Positions 11,527 through 23,974 of a DNA stretch of 64,000 nucleotides are shown here, in pieces (position 1 is the stretch's first letter; every line of letters starts with the position of its first letter). Origin of the DNA: Luzula sylvatica (taxonomy: Eukaryota; Streptophyta; Magnoliopsida; Poales; Juncaceae). The stretch lies in contig OX326959.1 of assembly GCA_946800325.1 (NCBI GenBank), positions 37,066,908-37,130,907 of the forward strand, in the 5' to 3' direction. The notes under the pieces were generated by a model. The model had not been told where the DNA came from, did not search any database, and saw nothing but the letters and a program-made list of their open reading frames with translations. The translations under genes and the position numbers were made by a program.

Positions 11527-12433
11527 ATGAGCACTCCTGGTCCATCTAGAAGGTTCTACGAGCGGCGTGGAACCCACGATCGAAAGAGGATGGTTATAAA
11601 CATTGACCTTAACTCCCCTCCACCCGACGCTGACATCAGCGACATAGCGTCTTCTTCCAGAACCTTCCAGAATGTTCCGATCTATGGCTCGCTAATCAAT
11701 CTTGATGATGATGGCGATGACAACGTTCGAATAGTGCCTGCTTCGAGACCCGTGCCGGTTTGCCTCTTTTTTCCCTACATTCAATTCTATTTTGTTTATA
11801 GAATTAACTTTTTTGTATGCATGTCATTTATAAAACCCTAATCATCATACTTAATAATTAATATAACTTTGTTGCTATTCAGGAGGCACCAATTGTGATA
11901 TTGGATGAAGAAGAGGACATTAATCCTCAATCTTCAGGTTTTTTCATTTTTTTAATCTCGAATTCTTCACTTTATGCAGGAATTATATGACATACCTCTC
12001 TTGAATTATGGTTAATTTCGGTTCGTTGTTTTTATTTTGTAGGAAATACTAGGGAAGTGATAGACTTAGAACTCTCTCTGGATATGAAATTGTTGGGTTG
12101 GAATGTAAGAAATTTCTTCAATGCATAATATGTATCTTGATTATTTGATCGAAAGGCTCTAACAATACAACTAAATAAAAATTGCAGAGAATATTCACAA
12201 ACCCTAACCCTAATCCGGAACGTGTGGTTGTACACGCCCCGCCACCTAAGGAGCCGACATTTAATTGCCCGGTGTGCATGAATCCGTTGGTCGAGCCATC
12301 GACAATTTGTGGCCACATATTTTGTAAGGAGTGTATAACAATGTCGATAAAAGCGCAAAAAAAGTGCCCCACTTGCAGGAGGAAGCTCTCCATTAGTAAT
12401 TTTCACTGGGTTTATTTACCCAATGCCGAATGA
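11527..12433 (+). CDS. RING-finger protein, probable SUMO-targeted ubiquitin ligase (RNF4-like)
   Basis: Four exons: 11527-11757, 11883-11937, 12043-12104 and 12188-12433. Phases match, all introns are GT-AG, and the product is 197 aa. The C-terminal C3HC4 RING uses C143, C146, C157, H159, C162, C165, C176 and C179 (CPVCM...CGHIFCKEC...CPTC). It ends FHWVYLPNAE, much like the short plant RING proteins of the AT3G07200/AT5G48655 type (recalled, not searched). Four hydrophobic-acidic stretches fit SUMO-interacting motifs: VINIDL (23-28), LINLDDD (56-62), IVILDEEED (81-89) and VIDLEL (101-106). Known family role: E3 ligases that ubiquitinate SUMO-modified nuclear proteins. Inferred function: the same. 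Exons 2 and 3 each carry one SIM-like stretch. Confidence 0.85.
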
Positions 12434-13812
12434 ATCACAATTCACATCGCATTTTTTTGTTTTTGGTTTTGTTGGAGAAGGATTGATAGCTTAGGTTAGA
12501 GGGGAAGGCTTCGCTTCTCTTCCCGTTGTATGGGTTATTTTATTTGTAGATTAGATATGGTGAATTGCTGAAAATTGTTCTCTATATGTGAAAATTTCTT
12601 TTTTTTTGAAGAAAAATAGAGAGGGCTCGATGGTCCCTCGTCTATTTAAAATATTTCATTAATTTGAAATATTACAGCCTCTAATAGGGTATTAAAGATT
12701 AGTAAATCCCTAATACCCTTAAATTAGTTTAAACACACTAATATCTCAGATAAAAAAAACATCTCCAACAAAAAACTGGAAAAGAAAACCCAATTTACAT
12801 TAAACCCAGAATTAGAACACCAATTCCAACATTGAGGAAAACCAGATTTCCAATTCCAGCACCACACAGCCCATATAAAAGCCTCCATCCTTCTTCTTTT
12901 CACTCTTCCTTCGCTTGCTTCTTCTTTTGTCTGAAAGAGCTTTTTGTCGGAAAACCCTAATATGAATTGAACCTTGCTCTCACCAGATTGAATCTCAGAA
13001 GTCTTCATTATCGCCCAAAAATCGGTTTCACGCTTACATAATCTGCATCTATACCTCGTAAGCTTCAAATAATCCTTCTGTTGCAGAAACTTAAAAAAAA
13101 AATCCTCGAAATATACTCGCACCGATACAAAATCAACTTTTGGTAAGTTCAAATGAAAACATAGAACAAGATTTTAAGTAATTTTCGTGCCAAATTCTTA
13201 TTATAAACTGAAATGTCGATAATGTAAATCTTACTATATCATTTTATTTGCATGACTTGCAATTCACACTTTCTACATATCGATTAAGGGAAACGGTAAT
13301 ATTTTTTTATAATATTATTCTGTTGCATTATATTGGTGGGGCCAAATGAGAAATCGTCAATTGTTGACGGCACTTTTAATCTTTTGCACAGAAACAAGAA
13401 ATATTGCCTACATACAAAAAATGAGGCGACATCAATTTGCAATAATTAGGGAACAAATACGATTTGAATATATTATTTGTAAATAAAAAAAAATGTTTTC
13501 TTACATTTCACATTGAATTTTCACCGCTTTATTGATAAATTAAATAAGTAAGTATTGAGGGCAAATTATAATTATATTTTCCTCTACTCATTTTATCTAT
13601 ACTTTCCTAGAGACGTGAATTGTAATTGTAGCACCCAATTATTGTTCAGTTTTCTCGAGCATCCTACAGAAATAGATACTTAAGCTATACATTATGAGTT
13701 AAATGATTGGAACATATCAAGTTAACATTTATATTTATATGAAGAATGAACATGCTTAACACATGATAACTTCACACATTTGATGATTTATACCGGTGAA
13801 AATCATGATTGT
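12434..13812. other. 3'UTR then intergenic region
   Basis: The first 150 bases are probably RING-gene 3'UTR. A 142-codon minus frame (12724-13152) overlaps here but has no recognisable domain and unconvincing composition. The remainder is AT-rich. Confidence 0.4.
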
Positions 13813-13818
13813 TTCGGC

Positions 13819-13820
13819 TC

Positions 13821-13846
<26 letters not shown>
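13819..13846. repeat. (TA)n microsatellite
   Basis: An uninterrupted AT dinucleotide run. It directly precedes GAGAGGAGCTATTGTACTTAATTAAGTAC, which recurs in inverted form beside another TA run at 22110-22160. Confidence 0.9.
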
Positions 13847-13851
<5 letters not shown>

Positions 13852-14099
13852 GAGCTATTGTACTTAATTAAGTACTAGGCTTTTGGTACTTAAAACTTCT
13901 GTACCGTCAGATTTTCTTTAAGATGTGTGTTGATGATACAGTGGGATGGTGATTAACTGAGGTTCAACTTAACGGTAACCTAATAGATAAATTGATAAAC
14001 TAATAGATAAACTGATAAACTAATATATATGAAAGATTTTATTTGCGTGATTTATGAAAATTGATAAACTAATAGATAAATTGAAGAAATATCAATCAT

Positions 14100-14195
14100 C
14101 AATTCATCATTAACAGGGTTATAACGGTCATTTGATAAAACAAAATTAAAATCGCTCTCAATTTAACCATGTTGGCTCTTGCAATAGCGTCACCC
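14100..14195. repeat. Copy of a dispersed short-element terminus
   Basis: The stretch with ATCGCTCTCAATTTAACC and CTCTTGCAATAGCGTCAC matches, on either strand, sequences at about 14970-15035, 31985-32071 and 63935-64000. The best-defined member (31630-32071) has inverted ends and a 9-bp target duplication, so this is probably a truncated copy of the same Mutator-like MITE. Confidence 0.6.
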
Positions 14196-14217
14196 TATCG
14201 AAAATGACATGTGCTCT

Positions 14218-15035
14218 GAACTTGTGTTGACGTGTTTCATTATGAAAAACTTTTCCAATTATGATCCATTAAATGTTTAAGATTGTAATTCTTTTGTTGT
14301 GTTATAAATTGTCATTATCTAGAAGGAGAATTATAAGAAAGATATGAATATGAATAATTGTATTTATTTATGTTTACATATTTTTTAGATTTGGTTTTAC
14401 ATAACACTAAAAAAATGACATGATTTATGATAGATAAGTATAATAAATATTTTTTGCCACGAATAAAGGTATAATGGTTATTTTATCTATGAACTTGTGT
14501 TGACATGTTTCATTTGGAAAAAACTCTTTTCCAATTATGATCCTTTAAATATTTAAGATTGTAATTTTTTTGTTGTGCTATAATTGTCATTATCTAGAAA
14601 GGAGAAATATAAGAAAAATATGAATAATTGTATTTATTTATGTTTCTATATTTGTTAGATTTGAATTTTCACAGCATTAAAAAAAATTGACATGATTTAT
14701 GATAGATAAGTATAGTAAATATTATTTGTCATAAATAAGGATATAATAGTTATTTGATTTATGAACTTGTGTTGACATGTTTCATTAGGAAAAAAAAAAA
14801 CCAATTATGATCATTAAATGTTTAAGATTGTACTTTTTTGTTGTGTTATTTTTTTTTAAATTAATGTTTCTATACTTATTAGATTTGGTTTCTCGTAACA
14901 TTAAAAAAATTAACATGATTTATGATAGATAAGTATAATAAATATTATTGTCATCAATAAGGGTACAATGGTTTGGTACGTTGAAATCTCTCTTAATTAA
15001 GTCATGTTAATTCTTGTAATAATTTATTATTCGTG
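14218..15035. repeat. Three tandem copies of a ~272-bp unit
   Basis: The phrase GAACTTGTGTTGAC starts units at 14218, 14491 and 14763 (periods 273 and 272). Each unit continues through CCAATTATGATC, GATTGTA, TTAGATTTG and ATTTATGATAGATAAGTATA. The copies differ by scattered substitutions and small indels. The last copy runs into a MITE-terminus-like sequence. Confidence 0.85.
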
Positions 15036-15455
15036 TATTTTATTGAAATTTGTGATTGTATTATGTATTACGTGACCATAACATCGGTTAACCGTAGATG
15101 AATCTTCATTATTAATTGATTTTGTGATAGTCATTTTATATTTAACTTTAGTAATTATTGATATTAAATTCACCAAATCTTTGATTGACTACACATTCCT
15201 AGCATATCATTATTAAAGGCAATAACATTAGTGATATTAATGAATTTTGCAGGGCACTCATGATGTATTTCAGTGATTTTTACATGTATATATACGATAT
15301 TTCACATTTTAGAGGGGTATATAAGAAATTAAAATGTTGCTGAAATTTATTCTTCAGTCCTCTGAAGTCTGGAAACGACAATAATTCATTACTAACCAGC
15401 TTTTAAAGTCCCGTTGCACAATTTGTTTTCTGACTTGAGTTTGAAAACATTCTTG
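15036..15455. other. AT-rich intergenic stretch
   Basis: Nothing recognisable beyond low-complexity AT-rich DNA. Confidence 0.4.
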
Positions 15456-16030
15456 TACTCTCCATTTGTGAAGCAAACTGGAAACAGAAATTTGACTCAT
15501 TGTCTGTTTCAAACTTTATTAAGAAAAATAATAATGAAATTTCATTAATTTTTTTTAAAAAAAAATTGTACTATATATAAATTATTTCAAGTAATTAATT
15601 TTAGAGAGTGAAGGTAGAATTGGAAATAAATTTACAATTATATATCAATTATTAGTGATTTCATTTGTACAACTGTAATTATTTTTTATGAATATAATAT
15701 TAAAAAATCTAGACACGTAACTATAAACAATTTTATAATATTCTTTCAAATTAAAAAAATTTGACATTTACATCCTACACTCTCCATTTGGCAAGAATTA
15801 TAGACAGGAATTTGACTGTTATGTATGTTTTCATATATTAATGAAATTTCAAGTAATTACTCCAAGTAATTATGAAAAATAATTGTACAATTATATATCA
15901 GGTACTAATCATTCCATTTGTATGATTGTAATTAATTTCTATGAGTATAATATGAAGAAAATCAAAACATGTAATTATAAACAATTTCATAGTATTCTTT
16001 TAAAATAAAAAATCTGACGTTTACATCTCA
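15456..16030. repeat. Diverged tandem duplication (~320-bp unit)
   Basis: Two units begin near 15458 and 15779 with TCTCCATTTG. They share, in order, GAAATTTGACT, TATATATCA, a CATTTGTA...TGTAATTA stretch, and TAACTATAAACAATTT-like and GACRTTTACATC endings. Divergence is substantial. Confidence 0.6.
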
Positions 16031-16560
16031 CTAAAATAATAATAATTCGATGTAATGACTAAAAAATTAGTATTAGTGATAGTAAATTAATTTTCGAACT
16101 AAGTTATAGAAGTTCATCCAACGTTTATTTGATCATTATTATGTACACAATTATTATTTTAGTTATCATTTTTATAGTTAATTTTGTGGCGCATCTGACA
16201 ATTTATTATTAAAGTCGTGTATTTTTAGGCCGATCTAACAAGAAAATACATCCAACCAATTGAAATATGGAGTCATCCGGCATACTACATTGTAGATGTG
16301 TGACATGTTTTAAATTATTTTTTTAATTTTTTTATGTCTAAAATAAATTATAAAATTATTTTTGCGCATCCATATAATTGTATAAATGCCACATTTGTAC
16401 AATAATATTTACCCTAATCAATTTTGCTGAAAATAATTTCAATATGAAATTGTACAAGAAAATGGATGTATCCAGTGATTTTGTAACTGTTGACAAAATT
16501 TCAAATTTTGAATATCATCAGTTCCTCACGCTCCACATATGTTTTGTACTTCTTTCCGTT

Positions 16561-16632
16561 GCAATACTCTTTCTCTCTCCTCTCTCCTCTCTCCTCTCTC
16601 TCAGACAAACTGAGCTGCACAAAGCCCCACCC

Positions 16633-16672
<40 letters not shown>
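16561..16672. repeat. CT-rich microsatellite upstream of fimbrin
   Basis: Broken then continuous (CT)n runs in the 160-280 bases before the fimbrin start. CT-rich leaders are common in plant 5'UTRs, so this may be transcribed leader. Confidence 0.8.
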
Positions 16673-16676
<4 letters not shown>

Positions 16677-16838
16677 CCAAGACCCACCAAAAGTTCAAAT
16701 CAGCTCAATAATCCTCCAAAGCCAGGAAGAAGAAAAATCTAATCACCAACTTTGGTCCTTACCTCTCTCCCTGTCCGTCTTCTGAGAAAACCCAAAATCA
16801 AACAGAGAAGAAAGGAGGAACAATATACTAGAGTTGTA

Positions 16839-19800
16839 ATGGCTGGTTTTGTGGGTATTGTAGTCTCAGATCCATGGCTTCAAAACCAGTTCACCCAAGT
16901 AGAACTCCGGTCACTCAAATCCCAGTTCCTCTCAATCCAGGAAGAAAATTTCAAGTCTAAGAATGAAAATTTGCCTCTGAAAGATCTATCTTTAGCCATG
17001 GCGAACCTGAAGATGACACCTTTGACTGAAGAAGAGAGGGTCATTTTCCTGCAAGAGAATTTTCATGAACTGGAGAACCACAAAGTCGATTTCGAGCAAT
17101 TTCTTCGCTTCTATCTCAAGATTCAGGGAAGAACCGGCACCAAGGGGTCTGCTACATCAGCATTTCTCAAAGCCGCAACCACTACACTGCTTCACACGAT
17201 TAGCGAATCAGAAAAGGCGGCTTATGTGAATCATATCAATAGTTACCTCGGTGAAGATGTGTTCTTGAAGAAGTACTTGCCTATCGACGCAGCAACGAAT
17301 GATTTGTTTGAGATCTCTAAACATGGTGTTCTTCTCTGGTAAGTACTGAATGCTTTTTATCTTGGATTTTGTAGGAATTGTCATCATAATTTGTAGATTG
17401 ATGGAATTTAACTCATAACTTGAATTAACATATTGACCTAAGTAGTTTATTCATGCATGAATTGGAATTGGAATAGTAAACATATTGAGATGGGTTCTTA
17501 CTGTTCAGTAACTCGATTAGGAAACTAGAGCTAAAGAGACTGATCATGTTTCTTATTCTGAAGTTGTACTGTCACATTCGTTGTGTTTGCTAATTTAGCT
17601 TTAATACATGTGGAAATTATTGATTTCATAGCAAGTTGATTTCTTATTATGTTCTATTATTGTACATAACCATGTGCAATATTTTCATTTTTCGCATAAG
17701 TACCTGTCTTGTTGACCCAACAATGCATGATCTTATTGATTTCCTAAACATTTGAGTCAACCATTTAGATAAATTCACTTTGATATTTTTTCTACACATT
17801 CAAGTCAACTCTTTGAGTTTGGACGAAACACTAACATTTGATTATTTATTTTTTGTCCTTTTTGTGCGTGAATGAAGCAAGCTAATAAATGTGGCGGTAC
17901 CGGGGACGATAGACGAAAGGGCAATAAACACGAAGACGGCGTTGAATCCATGGGAGAAGAATGAGAACCACACTCTTTGCCTCAATTCCGCCAAGGCCAT
18001 TGGTTGTACCCTCGTTAATATCGGCACTCAAGACCTCGCCGAAGGAAGGGTACCCACTTTTTTATTTTAGGGAAATTTACAAAAGGGCCCTGCATTAGGA
18101 CCTAACTTACAAAAAAAACTGTATTTCTAAAACCATTTACGCAATTTGGGACATCAATTTAGCCCAATTTTGCCTTGACTGACCTTCAGACCCAATTTAT
18201 GGCAATTTCATACATCTTTTCCTTTTGATTGCAGCCACATCTTGTTCTTGGGTTGATTTCTCAGATCATTAAGGTATGTCTAATACATGTTATATTATTT
18301 CATCTAACTTCACTTATCACGTGTTTGACAAATTTTCTATTGCAATGCTACTTCTAGATTCAACTTTTAGCGGATGTGAACTTAAAGAAAACACCTCAAC
18401 TTCTTGAATTGGTCGGCAATAGCGAAGTAAGCCCACATAATCTTCCCTCACAATTCTCAAATACTTTTTTTGTACGGGCCAGAATGTAATTAACTTGATA
18501 TTTTTTGTAGGAGGTTGAGGAACTAATGAGCCTTCCTCCCGATAAGATTTTGCTAAGGTGGATGAACTTTCAGTTGAAAAAAGGCGGTCTATCTCGTCAA
18601 GTATCAAATTTCTCATCAGATGTGAAAGTATGCTTTCTTAAACTTTTATCTATTTTATCATATTTTATGATAATACCTTTTCTTATTATTCATTATTGTT
18701 TTGTTTTGTTTTTGACAGGATAGCGAGGCATATACATGCTTGTTAAACGTGTTGGCACCGGAGTTGAGGAAAGAACCGAACCCAATGAATGTGAAGAACC
18801 TTCTAGAAAGGGCAAAATTGGTATTGGAGCACGCAGACAGAATGGGCTGTAAAAGATATCTCTCCCCTAAAGACATCGTTGATGGCTCTCCTAATTTGAA
18901 TCTCGCCTTTGTTGCTCACATTTTTCAGAAACGGTATCGTCATTTCCTATTTGTTACTGGTTTGACCACATTTTTCTCGTAATAATTGCTGATATATTTT
19001 TTTTTGATGGAATTGGTACAGAAATGGATTATCGAAACAGATGAAACAAATGTCTTTTCTGGAATCGCAGTTCGAGGAGGACGATGCCTTGGTTTCTAGG
19101 GAAGAAAGAGCATTTAGACTTTGGATCAATAGTCTCGGTATTTCACACTATATCAATAATGTTTTTGAGGATCTCAGAAATGGGTACGTTTTTTTTTACT
19201 TTCAATTTGTGTGCATTTTATTTTTTACTTTCGATTTGCATGTTCACTTATTGGTATAAACTTTATTAAAGGTGGCTGCTTTTAGAGGCATTGGAGAAGG
19301 TTCATCCCGGGATAGTGAATTGGAAATTAGCAAATAAGCCCCCGATAAAAATGCCATTTAGAAAAGTGGAGAATTGTAACCAAGTCGTGAAGATTGGGAA
19401 AGAGCTCAAGTTTTCTCTCGTCAATGTTGCTGGAAATGATATCGTGCAAGGAAACAAGAAATTGATCTTAGGTAACTTTAAAATATCATTTCACTTGTAA
19501 ATTGATGCTATTTAATTGATGCGATTCTTATATTTCTTTGGCATTTCAGCATTTCTGTGGCAATTGATGAGATACAATATTCTCCAATTGTTGAAGAACT
19601 TGAGGCTCCATTCGCATGGAAAGGAGATAAAAGACTCTGATATTCTGACATGGGCCAATTCTCAGGTCAAGAGTTCTGGAAAGTTCTTTCGTATGGAGAG
19701 CTTCAAGGTACTCTAATCATTTTACCTATTATTTTCTTGTCCTTTTTAACAAACATATCGAGGCATTGATTTTTATCTAATTAATTAATTACAGGACAAA

Positions 19801-20337
19801 AGCCTCTCAAGCGGTATATTTTTCCTAAACCTTCTCACCGCAGTGGAGCCTCGTGTCGTGAATTGGAGCCTCGTTACTTCAGGCGAAAAAGGTAAAAACG
19901 TAAACAATAATAATGAAAGAATTAAAAGATTTTTTTCGTAATGATTCTAATGCGAAAAAATAACAAAACAGAGGACGAGAAAAAGATGAATGCATCTTAC
20001 ATTATATCAATTGCAAGAAAGCTCGGTTGCTCCATATTTTTACTACCCGAGGACATAGTGGAGGTAAAATTACTAATTTACACTTTTCCTCTCATTTAAT
20101 TTGACGAAATAATCATTTTTTTTCTCACATATCGTTTGCGTATAAATTTAGGTGAACCAAAAGATGATGTTAACACTGACGGCGAGCATAATGTACTGGC
20201 ATTTAAAAAGACCATCGAATTGCGAGCAATCTCGGCCGTCAGATTTTGAAACTGCGAGTTTGACCGAGTCGAACTCGATTTCTAGTTCTGACGACTCGGC
20301 TTCGGATTCTTCTGCTGACGACAATGCATCGCGATAA
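16839..20337 (+). CDS. FIM: Fimbrin (plastin), actin-bundling protein
   Basis: Twelve exons with matching phases: 16839-17338, 17878-18049, 18235-18273, 18358-18426, 18511-18627, 18719-18933, 19022-19183, 19272-19471, 19550-19707, 19795-19891, 19972-20063 and 20152-20337. The product is 668 aa. It starts [18 protein letters not shown], as plant fimbrins do; the upstream in-frame extension (from 16752) is leader. A degenerate EF-hand-like N-terminus is followed by four calponin-homology domains in two tandem actin-binding pairs, recognisable from [55 protein letters not shown] and [19 protein letters not shown]. Family role: cross-links F-actin into bundles, important in tip growth and cytoplasmic streaming. 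The tail beyond CH4 is Ser/Asp-rich and would be disordered. No defects seen. Confidence 0.96.
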
Positions 20338-20711
20338 ACGAATCTTCAATTACAAAGACGATAATTTTTTTATTCATAAAAGAAAAGAGGATAATTTGAT
20401 GTTACTTGTCTAACTTCAGTTTGCTGGCGAGATATAAACTGTGGGATTATTTGGTGTGTTTTTGTTTGAAGGTTTGGACTTTGGAGTGTATTGTTGTAAT
20501 GATTGGTGTAAATATATTAATTTTGAAGTTTATCTTTGCTAAAAACTCGATATGGTTTCGCAGTTTCGAATGCACACATAAAAAGTATTTGTAGATAGAC
20601 AAACTACAATTTAACATTTATATGCAAAATCAAAATCAATTTAAATCATCAAAACACATATTAAATAGAACAAGCAACAAACAATGCATATTAGTTGCTA
20701 TCGCAGTAGTT

Positions 20712-21640
20712 TCACTGAAGAGCTGGCCAATCCTTTCTGATCTCGAAATAATAACTCATGTCGAGATAGCACTTCGCATCATCGTCGATAAACTGAAATG
20801 AGTACCGAGAAGATTAAAAAGAGAAAACAATATACATGTCAAAATTAATTTAGATATAACGTACCTTGGTACGAGCGGAATAAGATCCACGAGCGAACAT
20901 GCCAGATGGCGTGGTTTCCTCTTCCAATTCATAGGTATAAACTTCATTTTGAGGACTAAATGTCCCTAGCATAACCTTCGTGTTCTCCACTGCATTCAAT
21001 CAAAAAATCATTTATATCCATTTAACAAAAGTGAAAGAAAAGTATTTATGTACCTCGCAAACCGGTTTTCCAGACGGTATTGGTGTACCGAAGGCCCGAA
21101 ACAATGTTGTTGGAGACGGTGAAGTTGAATTTAAGGCGGTACTTGCTTCCGTCTTTCAGCGCAAAAGCAAATCCCTTCGCATCCGGTACGAATGGGATCG
21201 GTAAGACCTGGTCAGGCCTGTCCTGTGTTATTATCGTCAGATCAAGTATCTTCACCTTTGGATCCGGGTCCTCTGAAATTTTCCAACACAATAGTCGTTA
21301 ATGCATATTCGATTCGCATCGACACCAAATAATAAATGTGCACCAATATTGAAAATTCATACCTCCAACAACAGATAGATCCACGCCAGCGAGGAGCTGT
21401 TCCTTCCACCTCCTTAGGCTCTCATCATCCTGTCATCATTATAATTTCAAATCGATACTATTTTATTCGAATTATCATTCAAGTAATTAAACGTACCTTG
21501 TCCTTCTCCAATTGTTCCTTGAGTGCGAGTTGTGGGCCCAAGACAACGGCAGGATTCTCATTGTTGTCTTCATCGCGATCATCGTCTTCTTCGCGAACGG
21601 CGGCTACATTTTGCTTTTCTTCGCCATTGCTGCCTGCCAT
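20712..21640 (-). CDS. RHOGDI1: Rho GDP-dissociation inhibitor (RhoGDI)
   Basis: Five exons, listed 5' to 3' on the minus strand: 21640-21497, 21429-21363, 21272-21054, 20989-20865 and 20792-20712. Phases agree, and the product is 211 aa. It starts MAGSNGEEKQNV with an acidic, disordered N-terminus (REEDDDRDEDNNENP). Then come DESLRRWKEQLL and the immunoglobulin-like fold: KFNFTVSNNIVSGLRY, VWKTGLR, GTFSPQNEVYTYELEEE, TPSGMFARGSYSARTKF. It ends SYYFEIRKDWPALQ, all typical of RhoGDI. Role: extracts prenylated ROP GTPases from membranes and blocks GDP release; plant forms (SCN1) restrict root-hair initiation. It is tail-to-tail with fimbrin, about 375 bp from the fimbrin stop. Confidence 0.96.
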
Positions 21641-22591
21641 TTCTATCTTTAGCTTGGTTAACTTGCGAGAAGAGGAGACGCGTTTCGTAATGGATGTATT
21701 TGTGGCAAATCTTCAACCCCAAAAAGAATAAATAAGAGTCTATAATATCGAGTTGTTGATTTTACAATCCGTTGCGTCTTTTATCTAAATTTAGAGGGAG
21801 GTTGAGGTTTTTCAATATTCGAGTCCCCTGAGGCTCTCAACTCTGCAAAAAAACGGGTCTGTTACATTATTTGTGCTCGAAAGTTCCTATTGACTACAAA
21901 TACTATTTGGATCAGGGATAAGATGGAAGGCTCAATGACTAATAATATCAAAAAAATAATATTGCCTTCAAATTATACGAAATTTTCTTAATTCGTATAT
22001 ATATATATATATATAGCCTTCAAATGATGATCATGAAATTTTGTGTACATCATTAAATGCACAAATCTTAATGCAAATTCAATGGTTAAAAAACAGTAAG
22101 TATCAAATCTTTGGTACTTAATTAAGTAAATTAGCTTCCCTCATATATATATATATATAGAGAGAGAAAGTAAGTTCCTAAATGATATATAATTTAATAC
22201 CTAATATTTATCCCTGAGAGTGAGATATATTAATTATGAAATGAAATAAATTAATTTTTGCTATGATAATTGTACGAAATAGAACTTCTAAGCGAAATCA
22301 TCGAGTCATGCTATCTTTGATTTTTAAAGCAAATTGTATGATTAAAATGGAGTGGTCTTATTCGATGCAATGTACATGCCAAGGAAATTGGAATATGAAT
22401 TTTTTTAGTTCTTTCATACACACAATTTAATAGTGCTGTTATTAATGCACGCACATGCACGGTTTTCCATCTCCCATATAATAAAAAAATAATTCTTTTT
22501 TAGAAAATAAATTGTTTGGAAATAAAAAAAAACAAGCATATAAAATTAACTCATCTGAGTTTTTCTTTTCTCGAATCCTCAACTAAAGCCT
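21641..22591. other. RhoGDI promoter side and repeat-rich spacer
   Basis: Between RhoGDI and the PPR gene. Contains two (TA)n runs (21989-22014 and 22143-22160) around a short element with TACTTAATTAAGTA, and AT-rich DNA. No exon seen. Confidence 0.5.
21989..22160. mobile_element. Short element flanked by (TA)n on both sides
   Basis: About 130 bp lie between two TA runs. The right end, read in reverse (ATATATATGAGGGAAGCTAA then TACTTAATTAAGTAC), matches 13830-13880, where the same sequence again abuts a TA run. Short non-coding elements nested in TA microsatellites are known in plants (the rice Micron type). Assignment to that type is inference. Confidence 0.45.
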
Positions 22592-23974
22592 TCACGAACC
22601 CAACTCATTTACAATACTGACCACCCTTTCATTATCGACACAAAAGCACTTCACCAAAGCCATCCAAGCCACTAAATCCACCTCAAATTTTCCTTTCTTC
22701 TCCATTTCCTCCAAAACAAAACAAGCCTCCTCAACATTTTTATTCTCGCAAAGCCCCTTTATCAAACAAACTAGGGTCGCCGACTTAGGCCAATGATTTC
22801 CCACCAACATGATATTTAAAACCCTAAACCCTAATTCAAATTCATTAACCCTACAACACCCATCAACTAACACACGAAAAGTAGCTGCACTTGTTTCACA
22901 CTTATCCTTGATTTGCATGTCCATTAAAATCTTATATGCATCGTGAACTTTACCTTCCTTGCATAAATGACCAATAATCATATTATAAATCACATGATCT
23001 AGTTTTAATTTCCTTTTCTTCATTTCAGAGAGTAGCTCGTTGATTCCTTCATGATCATCTCTTTTAACGCAATCATTAATCAAAACGCCGTAATTTATAA
23101 GACCCGCTTTGCAATTTTGGTATTCCATATCAAACATGAGCTTCTTTGCATCGTTACACTTAGCCTCTTCACACAATTTCTTCATAATCATTGCATATGT
23201 AATTTGATTTGGCGGGACCTTCCATCGTGTCACCATCTCCTCTTTTAATCGCATAGCAGAATCCACACTCTCCTTTTTACACAAAAACCCAATTAAAATG
23301 TTAAATGTCACAACCGATGGTCTAATGTTTCTTCTATCGACCATTTCATCGAGCACCTTGCTTGCGCCAGCCAAATCACCATTTTTACAATAGCCCTTGA
23401 TGATTATGTTGTACGAAACAATATTTGAGCGAATACCCAACTGGGGACAGGAGTCGAGCATGTCACGGGCCTGGTCTAATCGGCCATTATCAACAAGAGA
23501 ATTAAGTAAAGAGTTGAGTGAAATCTTAGAAGGGCAATTTGGGGGCACATTGAAACGAGTAATTGAGTTGAACACTCGAATCGCTACATCGGGTAGACCC
23601 AAATCACCGAGATTTTGAATCAGGGTAGAGAAGAGAGGTTCCTGTAAAGGGACCCGTCTTACATGAATGAAAGAGAGAAAAGAGAGCAATACAGAGATAA
23701 AGTATGGGACTCGAGAGAGGCGATAAATGAGTGAAGAACACGAGGGGTAGTCGACGATTGAAGGGGGGGAAGAAAGGAGATGATGGACTGCCAAGATTGG
23801 GTCTGAGATGGATTTGAGGTGGTGAAAATCCGAGTGATGACTTGTCCAAGATGGACCCGACTTCTTCTTCTTGGAGTTAGGGTGATTGTTTCTTTGATGG
23901 TTTTGTGGTTTTGAGTGAAAGGAGACGGATTGAAGTTTCAATCTGGTGATTAGTCTGTAACAGCGGGAGATCAT
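22592..23974 (-). CDS. Pentatricopeptide repeat protein, probably mitochondrial
   Basis: A single-exon frame of 460 codons. The N-terminus (MISRCYRLITRLKLQ...) is basic and Ser-rich, like a mitochondrial presequence. From about residue 120 the protein is a run of P-type 35-residue PPR units with canonical cores such as SYNIIIKGYCKNGDLAGA, VTFNILIGFLCKKESVDSA, ITYAMIMKKLCEEAKCNDA and VIYNMIIGHLCKEGKVHDA. No E or DYW extension is present, so a P-class role in RNA stabilisation, splicing or cleavage is expected rather than editing. It resembles At1g07740-type proteins (recalled). Lack of introns is usual for the family. Confidence 0.93.
   Translation of the reverse strand: MISRCYRLITRLKLQSVSFHSKPQNHQRNNHPNSKKKKSGPSWTSHHSDFHHLKSISDPILAVHHLLSSPPSIVDYPSCSSLIYRLSRVPYFISVLLSFLSFIHVRRVPLQEPLFSTLIQNLGDLGLPDVAIRVFNSITRFNVPPNCPSKISLNSLLNSLVDNGRLDQARDMLDSCPQLGIRSNIVSYNIIIKGYCKNGDLAGASKVLDEMVDRRNIRPSVVTFNILIGFLCKKESVDSAMRLKEEMVTRWKVPPNQITYAMIMKKLCEEAKCNDAKKLMFDMEYQNCKAGLINYGVLINDCVKRDDHEGINELLSEMKKRKLKLDHVIYNMIIGHLCKEGKVHDAYKILMDMQIKDKCETSAATFRVLVDGCCRVNEFELGFRVLNIMLVGNHWPKSATLVCLIKGLCENKNVEEACFVLEEMEKKGKFEVDLVAWMALVKCFCVDNERVVSIVNELGS

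Noticed and set aside
12724..13152. 142-codon minus-strand frame
   Set aside because: No recognisable domain, Trp/Phe-rich unusual composition, no supporting splice or start context.
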